64,000 bases of DNA from Immundisolibacter cernigliae (lineage in GTDB: Bacteria; Pseudomonadota; Gammaproteobacteria; Immundisolibacterales; Immundisolibacteraceae). The stretch is from contig NZ_CP014671.1 in the NCBI RefSeq assembly GCF_001697225.1, positions 62,001-126,000 on the forward strand, read 5' to 3'. The translations under genes and the position numbers were made by a program. A model generated the notes under the pieces. That model did not search any database and was not told the origin of the DNA. It saw nothing but the letters and a program-made list of their open reading frames with translations. Below are positions 58,468 through 64,000 of this stretch, one piece after another (position 1 is the stretch's first letter; every line of letters begins with the position of its first letter).

Positions 58468-59046
58468 ATGACCCACGAACTGCCCCCCCTGCCCTACGCC
58501 ATCGACGCCCTGGCGCCACACATTTCGGCCGAAACCCTGGAGTTTCACCACGGCAAGCACCACAAGACCTACGTCGACAACCTGAACAAGCTGATCCCGG
58601 GCACCGAGTTCGAGAACCTGTCCCTGGAAGACATCGTGCGCAAGTCCAGCGGCGGCATCTTCAACAATGCCGCGCAGATCTGGAACCACACCTTCTACTG
58701 GAACTGCCTGGCGCCCAAGGCCGGCGGCAAGCCGACCGGCGCCCTCGCGGCTGCCATCGACACGGCCTTCGGCTCGTTCGACACCTTCAAGGAAAAGTTC
58801 AGCCAGACCGCCATCACCACCTTTGGCTCGGGCTGGGGCTGGCTGGTGAAGAACGCCGCCGGCGGTGTGGAACTGGTCAGCACCAGCAACGCCGGCTGCC
58901 CGCTGACCGCCGGGCAGACGCCGCTGCTGACCTGCGACGTGTGGGAGCACGCCTACTACATCGACTACCGCAATGCGCGGCCGAAGTATGTGGAGTCGTT
59001 CTGGAACCTGGTGAACTGGGACTTCGTGGCGCGCAACTTCGGTTGA
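58468..59046 (+). CDS. sodB: Superoxide dismutase [Fe]
   Basis: 192 residues. Metal ligands are visible: His in [15 protein letters not shown], His in [15 protein letters not shown], and Asp/His in [14 protein letters not shown]. The [15 protein letters not shown] and FGSGWGWLV segments are of the iron type. It is cytoplasmic, with no signal peptide. A GAGGAG site precedes the ATG at 58468. A strong terminator follows. Confidence 0.95.
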   Translation: MTHELPPLPYAIDALAPHISAETLEFHHGKHHKTYVDNLNKLIPGTEFENLSLEDIVRKSSGGIFNNAAQIWNHTFYWNCLAPKAGGKPTGALAAAIDTAFGSFDTFKEKFSQTAITTFGSGWGWLVKNAAGGVELVSTSNAGCPLTAGQTPLLTCDVWEHAYYIDYRNARPKYVESFWNLVNWDFVARNFG

Positions 59047-59063
59047 GGTCACCGTCGCGATCG

Positions 59064-59097
59064 GGCACGGGGCGCTGCGGCGCCCCGTGCCTTGTCT
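59064..59097 (+). terminator. Intrinsic terminator of sodB
   Basis: A perfect 12-bp stem GGCACGGGGCGC-TGCG-GCGCCCCGTGCC followed by TTGTCT. The U tract is short but the stem is very strong. Confidence 0.75.
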
Positions 59098-59124
59098 GAC
59101 ACCTGAATCGACCCGGACACAGCC

Positions 59125-59628
59125 TTGCCCATCCCAAGTCCCCGTCAATGGTTCGCGCTTGGTGCAGCAGCCTGCGCCGGCCTGCTCGGCTTCGGTTACT
59201 ACCTGCAGTTCGTGCAGAACCTGGAACCGTGCCCGCTGTGCATCCTGCAGCGGCTGGCGTTCATGGCGCTGGGTCTGAGCTTTCTGATCGGCGCGCTGAT
59301 CGGTCCTGGCCGCATCGGCACCCGCAGTGTGGCGGGCATGGGCCTGCTGTTCGCGGATCTGGGCGCTGCCATCGCCGGTCGCCAGGTGTGGCTGCAATCC
59401 CTGCCGGTCGATCAGGTGCCGGCCTGCGGGCCGGGCCTGGATTACATGATCGAGAACTTCCCGCTGCTGAAAACCCTGTCGATGGTCCTGCGCGGCTCCG
59501 GCGAGTGCGCCGAAAACGCCTGGCAGCTCCTGGGCCTTGGCATCGCCGCCTGGGCGCTGGTGTGGTTCGCGTTGCTGGGCGCGCTGTCGATTTACTTGCT
59601 GCTGCGCCCTGGCCGCCCGGCGGCCTGA
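59125..59628 (+). CDS. dsbB: Disulfide bond formation protein DsbB
   Basis: 167 residues with four membrane segments (FALGAAACAGLLGFGYYLQF, FMALGLSFLIGALIG, SVAGMGLLFADLGAAIAG, LLGLGIAAWALVWFALLGAL). The first periplasmic loop has the redox pair EPCPLCILQR; the second holds VPACGPGLDY and GSGECAENAW. It re-oxidises DsbA and passes electrons to quinone. The start is a TTG, since no ATG precedes the first membrane helix. Confidence 0.92.
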   Translation: MPIPSPRQWFALGAAACAGLLGFGYYLQFVQNLEPCPLCILQRLAFMALGLSFLIGALIGPGRIGTRSVAGMGLLFADLGAAIAGRQVWLQSLPVDQVPACGPGLDYMIENFPLLKTLSMVLRGSGECAENAWQLLGLGIAAWALVWFALLGALSIYLLLRPGRPAA

Positions 59629-59714
59629 GCGCAGTTATCTTCGATGGGCGTTGTCGATCGGCAAGGCGCCCTCCTACACTGATCCGTCACTACAGCCCGA
59701 AGGAGGAGTCCACA

Positions 59715-60707
59715 ATGAAGATCGACTGTTTCACCCACGTCATGCCCAAGCCCTACATCGAGCGCTTCAGCGCGGCGGTGAAGGACTTCTACCTGGGCGA
59801 TCTGCCGGCGAAGATCCCGGAGATGGTCGATCTGGCGCCGCGCATCGCCATGATGGATCGTCTGGGCATCGACCAGCAGGTGCTGACCATCGCCACGCCG
59901 CCGATCGAGGAAGTGGTCAGCGATCCGAAGCTGGCTGCCGAGCTGGCCACGGTGGCCAACGACGCCATTGCCGAGATGGCGGCCAAGCGGCCGGATCGGT
60001 TCATGGCCGTCGGCACGATTGCCATGAACAACATGGACGCCGCCCTGCGCGAGGCCGAACGGGCCGTCACGCAGCTGGGCATGAAGGGCATTCTGATCTA
60101 TACCAACTGCCAGGGTCGGGCCATCGACGCGGCCGAGTTCATGCCGTTCTATGAGCTGATGGCCAAGCTCGACCTGCCGATCTGGCTGCACCCGGCGCGC
60201 ACGCCCATGCGCCCGGACTACGTGGACGAGGACCGCTCGCAGTACGCCATGTGGCAGATCTTCGGCTGGCCGTTCGAGACCAGCATGGCCATGACGCGGC
60301 TGATCTTTTCCGGCGTGCTGGACCGCCACCCGGACCTGAAGATCATCACCCACCACGCCGGGGCGATGATTCCCTACTTCGACAAGCGCATCGAGTACGT
60401 GTACCCGCTGTTTCAGTCGCTGGGCCAGATGGGCGACGCGCTCGAGCGCCTGCAAAAGCCGCTGATCGAGTACTACCGCATGTTCTACAACGACACGGCA
60501 GTGATGGGATCGGTCGGTGGCATGCACGCGGCATACGCGTTCTTTGGCGCCGACAAGCTGCTGTTTGGCACCGACACGCCCTTCGATACCAAGGGCGGCT
60601 CGCTGTTCACCAGCGAGACGGTGTTCAGCATCGAGGCACTGGCCATCCCGCCGGCCGAGAAGGCGGCGATTTACGCCGGCAACCTCAAGCGTTTGCTCAA
60701 GCTGTAG
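59715..60707 (+). CDS. Amidohydrolase (ACMSD-like metal-dependent hydrolase/decarboxylase)
   Basis: 330 residues. The start MKIDCFTHVMPKPYIERF has the first metal ligand region, although the usual HxH is CFTHV here, so only one His is kept. LPIWLHPARTP, KIITHHAGAMIPYF and the late catalytic FGTDTPFDTKGG match amidohydrolase_2 enzymes such as aminocarboxymuconate-semialdehyde and gamma-resorcylate decarboxylases. An AGGAGGAG ribosome site precedes the ATG. The substrate is not known. It converges with a second, different amidohydrolase. Confidence 0.85.
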   Translation: MKIDCFTHVMPKPYIERFSAAVKDFYLGDLPAKIPEMVDLAPRIAMMDRLGIDQQVLTIATPPIEEVVSDPKLAAELATVANDAIAEMAAKRPDRFMAVGTIAMNNMDAALREAERAVTQLGMKGILIYTNCQGRAIDAAEFMPFYELMAKLDLPIWLHPARTPMRPDYVDEDRSQYAMWQIFGWPFETSMAMTRLIFSGVLDRHPDLKIITHHAGAMIPYFDKRIEYVYPLFQSLGQMGDALERLQKPLIEYYRMFYNDTAVMGSVGGMHAAYAFFGADKLLFGTDTPFDTKGGSLFTSETVFSIEALAIPPAEKAAIYAGNLKRLLKL

Positions 60708-60720
60708 CCCTGCGACAATC

Positions 60721-60746
60721 GCCCGGCAGGCGGCTACCTGCCGGGC
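60721..60746. terminator. Hairpin between convergent amidohydrolase genes
   Basis: A perfect 10-bp inverted repeat GCCCGGCAGG-CGGCTA-CCTGCCGGGC followed by CCATCTTT. Probable bidirectional terminator. Confidence 0.65.
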
Positions 60747-60753
60747 CCATCTT

Positions 60754-61890
60754 TCAGGCCGCGATCGGAAACCCGAACACCCGCGCCACGTTCTCGTAGA
60801 CGATCTTGCGCGTCTGGTCGGCCGGGCAGTCGGCGAAGTCACGCCCCACCTGGCGGCGCGAGAACGGCCACACGCCCTCGGTGTGCGGGTAGTCCGAGCC
60901 CCACATGATGTTGTCGATGCCGATGATGTCGCGCGTGCGCACGCCGGCCCGGTCGTCCTCGAAGGTCGCGAAGAAATTGCGGTGGAAATAGGTGCTGGGC
61001 GTTTCTTCCAGCCGCGGCTTCATCCAGCCCTTGTGGTCGTTCCACCAGTGGTCCATCAGGTCGAGCACAGCGGCGATCCAGCCGATGCCGCCCTCGACCA
61101 GGGACCATTTCATGTTCGGAAAGCGCATCGGCGCGCCGCCCCAGATGACCAGATTCAGCGGCTCGGCCAGCTGCTGAAACTTGCCGCCGCAGACCAGCGA
61201 GCCGCTGGCACCGGGGCCGCGGATATGCGCCGGAAAGCTCGTTCCGCCAAGGTGAAAGGTGGCCACCACGCGCATCTCCTCCAGCCGCGCCCACAGCGCA
61301 TCCCACACCGGCTGGTTGTAAGGCTGGGCGGTATTGGTGGCAGGCAACATCACGGCCGCCAGGCCCAGTTTGCCGATCGCCCGCTCGGCCTCGGCCACGG
61401 CCCACTCGATCGGCCCCTTGCCAGGCAGCATGGCAGCGCCTTTCAGGCGCGTCGGATGCGCCGCGCAGAACTCGGCCAGCCAATCGTTGTAGGTGCGGCA
61501 GACGGCGTATTCGTACTCGGCGTCCGGCGTCTCGCACACGAACAGGCCAACGCCGGGGTAGATCACCTCGCCGCTGACGCCGTCCATGTCCTGATCCTGC
61601 ATGCGGGCGTCCGGATCCCAGCCGCCGGGACGGGTGTCCTCGTAGCGAAAATCAGTGATCTTGGGAATCTCGACGCCGCGCGCCTTGAATTCGATCATCG
61701 GCCCTTCGAAAGCCAGCGGACGAGGCTTGAGGCCGTCCACCAGCATGCAGTCGCCAAGGCCATCGAGGGATTCGATCCGCGGCGCGCGGTCGCGCCATTT
61801 GCTGTCCATGCGCTTGACCCACAGGTCGCGCGGCTCCACGACATGCGAGTCGGCCGACAGCAGGGGGCCCTGGTAATTGGTTTCGGACAT
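60754..61890 (-). CDS. Amidohydrolase family protein
   Basis: 378 residues of the amidohydrolase_2 type. SADSHVVEPRDLW carries an N-terminal metal His (DSH form), ATFHLGGTSF and the late NIMWGSDYPHTEG give the remaining metal and catalytic residues. LEGG-like SLVEGGIGWIAAVLDLMDHW is typical of a large subgroup found in catabolic gene clusters of soil and hydrocarbon-degrading bacteria. The substrate is unknown. It shares strand and spacing (29 bp) with the SDR gene upstream. Confidence 0.85.
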   Translation of the reverse strand: MSETNYQGPLLSADSHVVEPRDLWVKRMDSKWRDRAPRIESLDGLGDCMLVDGLKPRPLAFEGPMIEFKARGVEIPKITDFRYEDTRPGGWDPDARMQDQDMDGVSGEVIYPGVGLFVCETPDAEYEYAVCRTYNDWLAEFCAAHPTRLKGAAMLPGKGPIEWAVAEAERAIGKLGLAAVMLPATNTAQPYNQPVWDALWARLEEMRVVATFHLGGTSFPAHIRGPGASGSLVCGGKFQQLAEPLNLVIWGGAPMRFPNMKWSLVEGGIGWIAAVLDLMDHWWNDHKGWMKPRLEETPSTYFHRNFFATFEDDRAGVRTRDIIGIDNIMWGSDYPHTEGVWPFSRRQVGRDFADCPADQTRKIVYENVARVFGFPIAA

Positions 61891-61919
61891 GATTCGATTT
61901 CTCCTCGAAGTGGTTGTAT

Positions 61920-62819
61920 TTAAAAATGGTTGAAGTGCTCGGGCCGCTGCGTCAGCCAGGTCTCGCCCCACAGCCGCCCGCCGCCGTCCACCACCAGCGT
62001 CTCGCCGGTCACGAACTTGGCTGCCGGGCTTGCCAGGTACGCGCAGGCCTCGGCCACGTCGTACACGTCGCCCAGCGCCCGCATCGGGTTGGCGTTGTAG
62101 AACTGGTTCAGTTGCCCGGCCGGGTACTGCGCAAAGCCGCTGCTCTCGATGGCGCCGGGCGCCACGCAGTTGATGCGGATGCGGTGCGGCGCCCACTCCA
62201 CCGCCAGCGTGCGCGCCAGGTTCATCACCGCCGCGCGGGCGGCGCTGGAATGCGCGATCGACGGCATGCCGCGGAAGTTGTCGAGCACGATGCTGACCAC
62301 GTTGCCCGGCTGCGCGTGCTCGCGCCAGGCGCGCGCCGCCGCCTGCGTCACGTACCAGGTGCCGTTCAGGTTGGTATCCACGACCGCGTTCCAGCCGCGC
62401 GGGCTCAGGTCCAGCGCCGGCTGCGCAAACTGCCCCCCGGCGTTGTTGATCAGCACATCGAGCCGACCAAAGCGCTGCCAGGTGTGGTCGATCAGCGCCT
62501 GCACCTGGTCCGGGTCGCGGATGGTCATGGCCCGTGCATCCGCTTGCGCGCCCAGTTCCCGCAGCAAAGCCAGCGTTTCCTGCAGCGGCTCCGGCCGGCG
62601 GCCGCAGATCATCACCGACGCGCCCAGCCGCGCGAACAGCACGGCTATCGCCTTGCCGATACCGCTGCCACCACCGGTGACCAGCACGGTCTGGCCGGCA
62701 AAAAGATCGGCGCGGAACACGATCGGGCGGGTCCGCAGCACCTCATCGTCCAGGCCAAAGGACGTGCGCACGGACAGGTCGTCGAACACGGAAGTCTCCT
62801 CGCGCGTGAACCAGGCCAT
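61920..62819 (-). CDS. Short-chain dehydrogenase/reductase with non-standard active site
   Basis: 299 residues. The NAD(P) site is VLVTGGGSGIGKAIA and the NNAG motif is LINNAGGQFAQPAL. The usual catalytic Tyr-x-x-x-Lys is missing: the corresponding stretch reads IAHSSAARAAVMNLARTLA. This S-x-x-x-R form is typical of the 2,4-dienoyl-CoA/trans-2-enoyl-CoA reductase branch, which favours an acyl-CoA substrate over a simple alcohol. INCVAPGAIESSG and FVTGETLVVDGGGRL complete the fold. It precedes the amidohydrolase in an apparent operon. Confidence 0.85.
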   Translation of the reverse strand: MAWFTREETSVFDDLSVRTSFGLDDEVLRTRPIVFRADLFAGQTVLVTGGGSGIGKAIAVLFARLGASVMICGRRPEPLQETLALLRELGAQADARAMTIRDPDQVQALIDHTWQRFGRLDVLINNAGGQFAQPALDLSPRGWNAVVDTNLNGTWYVTQAAARAWREHAQPGNVVSIVLDNFRGMPSIAHSSAARAAVMNLARTLAVEWAPHRIRINCVAPGAIESSGFAQYPAGQLNQFYNANPMRALGDVYDVAEACAYLASPAAKFVTGETLVVDGGGRLWGETWLTQRPEHFNHF

Positions 62820-62894
62820 CCGTGGCCGCGCCCGAACTACACGGGCGTTTAGTTATTTTATGCGCGAAAGAGGGCCGCCGGTGTCAGAAGCGGT

Positions 62895-63506
62895 TCAGGC
62901 CTGCGCGCTGGGCCGGGCAGAAACAGCGGCGTGCCAGCGCGCCAGGTGCGGCCGCTCACCGATGCGGATGCCGCTGATGCGGCCAAAATCGATGCCGCAC
63001 AGGGCCGTGACGTCGGCAATCGTGTACCTGTCACCGGCGATGAACGGCCGCCCGTCGGCGAGTTCGCCATCCAGCCAGTCCAGACGCTTGAGCGCATGCG
63101 CCCGGCATACCTCGCCGTACTCCGGCAACTGTGGGTGCTTGCCCTTGAAGAACGGATGAATATGCCGGAACACGTTGGCAATTGGCCAGAACAGCTCGAA
63201 CTCCATGCGCCGGTTCCACATTTCCACCCGCGCCATCTCCAAGCCGGGCTCTCCAAAAAGCGCAGGTTTCGGATGCAAATATTCGAAGTAACGACAGATT
63301 GCTACCGATTCCGTCAGGCAACTGCCGTCATCCAGCTCCAGAACCGGCACCTGAGCCAGCGCATTGCGGCGCAGGAACTGCGGCGCCAGGATGCCGCCCT
63401 CGCCGATGCTGACGGCGACAAATTCGACATCCGTGATGCCCTTTTCGGCCAGGAACACCCGCACCCGTCGCGGGTTCGGGGCCACGCGGTCTTCGTAGAT
63501 CTTCAT
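62895..63506 (-). CDS. Glutathione S-transferase family protein
   Basis: 203 residues. The N-terminal domain reads MKIYEDRVAPNPRRVRVFLA, then the cis-Pro turn AQVPVLELDDGSCLTESVAI. The C-terminal domain has FIAGDRYTIADVTALCGID. The PNPRRVR start is common in GSTs of catabolic clusters. It overlaps the UspA gene stop/start (ATGA) and lies 75 bp from the SDR gene. Substrate not known. Confidence 0.87.
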   Translation of the reverse strand: MKIYEDRVAPNPRRVRVFLAEKGITDVEFVAVSIGEGGILAPQFLRRNALAQVPVLELDDGSCLTESVAICRYFEYLHPKPALFGEPGLEMARVEMWNRRMEFELFWPIANVFRHIHPFFKGKHPQLPEYGEVCRAHALKRLDWLDGELADGRPFIAGDRYTIADVTALCGIDFGRISGIRIGERPHLARWHAAVSARPSAQA

Positions 63507-63946
63507 GTCATTGCCGCCGGTAGCACCAGCACCGCGCAGGGCGCGTGATGCACCACCTTGGCCGCCACCGACGGGACAAACACCCGCTCCAGCAGGGAGC
63601 GCGGCCGGGTTTCGAGCACGATCAGATCGACGCCGTGTTCGCGAGCCAGGGCCAAGATTCCGTCGCCTGGATCGTCAACCCGCGCCACCGCCTCGTGCGG
63701 CAGATCGCCGAATTCCTCCTCAATGATGACACCCAGCGCACCTTCCAGGCGGTCGCGAATCTGATCCAGGCTTTCCAGTCTGAAACCGACCTGCTCCATA
63801 TGGCCGGGCTCCGGCGATACATAGGCCAGGATCAAGCGGCAGCCGAGTTCACGCGCCATCTGTCCGGCGGCGCGCAGGGCCAGTCGCGCCGGCCGCTCGG
63901 CGGTAAGGGGCACCATGATGGTTTTCGGGGCCAGTGAGTTGTGCAT
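63503..63946 (-). CDS. Universal stress protein, UspA family
   Basis: 147 residues. The core strand TIMVPLTAERPARLALRAAG, LILAYVSPEPGH, and the nucleotide-binding ARHG-like end ALAREHGVDLIVLETRPRS, then SVAAKVVHHAPCAVLVLP match UspA. The usual G-2x-G-9x-G(S/T) ATP loop is incomplete (FVPSVAAKVV), so ATP binding is doubtful. It is coupled to the GST gene by ATGA. Confidence 0.87.
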   Translation of the reverse strand: MHNSLAPKTIMVPLTAERPARLALRAAGQMARELGCRLILAYVSPEPGHMEQVGFRLESLDQIRDRLEGALGVIIEEEFGDLPHEAVARVDDPGDGILALAREHGVDLIVLETRPRSLLERVFVPSVAAKVVHHAPCAVLVLPAAMT

Positions 63947-64000
63947 GATCGCGTCCTTGTGTTGCGCCTGTTCAACCGGCCATCGAGTAACCGCCGCTGA
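63947..64000. other. Right edge of the window
   Basis: The last 54 bases precede the UspA start on the minus strand and show no recognisable feature. Confidence 0.4.

Overview
The window is a G+C-rich bacterial chromosome segment (roughly two-thirds G+C by eye) that fits a nitrogen-fixing, nitrate-assimilating gammaproteobacterium. The grounds are the order gltB-gltD-hemE-priA, an RhlB-type helicase, YccA, DsbB, and nifV-nifW-fixABCX. No 16S gene is present, so the genus is not fixed. One tRNA gene, tRNA-Ser(TGA), was found.

Layout. (1) 1-2040, plus strand: the tail of an operon with a Rieske ferredoxin (cut by the window edge), a stand-alone CCA-enzyme-like HD protein, a GST and an ABM-domain protein. 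(2) 10365 down to 2065, minus strand: a long, tightly packed nitrogen-fixation accessory operon, nifV, nifW, fixA, fixB, fixC, fixX, a thioredoxin-fold ferredoxin, a TPR-like protein, a DUF364 protein, a Cys-rich peptide, a Rieske ferredoxin and three small unknowns. It has a textbook sigma-54 promoter and an upstream NifA-type site. (3) 10.4-18.6 kb: housekeeping and stress genes (DEAD-box helicase, katG, tRNA-Ser, yccA, a DapA-like aldolase/lyase, a glutaredoxin, idi, an alpha/beta hydrolase). (4) 18.7-25.9 kb: an accessory island with a 1,497-residue SF1 helicase-nuclease, an overlapping J-domain-like protein, a PD-(D/E)XK-like nuclease, a complete IS5-type element with target duplication, and REP-like palindromes. 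(5) 25.9-32 kb: an aldehyde dehydrogenase, a 2-oxoacid dehydrogenase E1alpha-E1beta-E2 operon, and a small RelA/SpoT synthetase with a coupled 78-residue partner. (6) 48.8 down to 32 kb, minus strand: a complete nitrate-assimilation regulon, nasT-nasS-nirB(fusion)-nirD-nasA, porin-narK-kinase/phosphatase, nrtA-nrtB-nrtD. (7) 58.1 down to 48.9 kb: gltB-gltD-hemE-priA. (8) 58.4-64 kb: sodB, dsbB, and a catabolic-looking group (two amidohydrolases, an SDR, a GST, UspA).

How it fits together. The nif accessory operon would make homocitrate for the nitrogenase cofactor (NifV), protect the MoFe protein (NifW) and supply low-potential electrons by flavin bifurcation (FixABCX). The nas regulon imports nitrate (NrtABD, NarK, a porin), reduces it to ammonium (NasA, NirBD) and feeds GltBD. 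Control of the nas genes can be read from the DNA. NasS (nitrate sensor) and NasT (ANTAR antiterminator) are encoded here. Three leaders (before nrtA, the porin gene and nirB) carry paired six-base-loop hairpins of the A-N-N-G-N-N type recognised by ANTAR proteins. In two of them the second hairpin shares an arm with a strong intrinsic terminator, and both of those leaders begin just downstream of a sigma-54-like promoter.

Less-explained systems worth attention are the helicase-nuclease/J-protein pair, the RelA-like/small-protein pair, the nif-linked small genes, and the in-frame fusion of a second flavoprotein to NirB.
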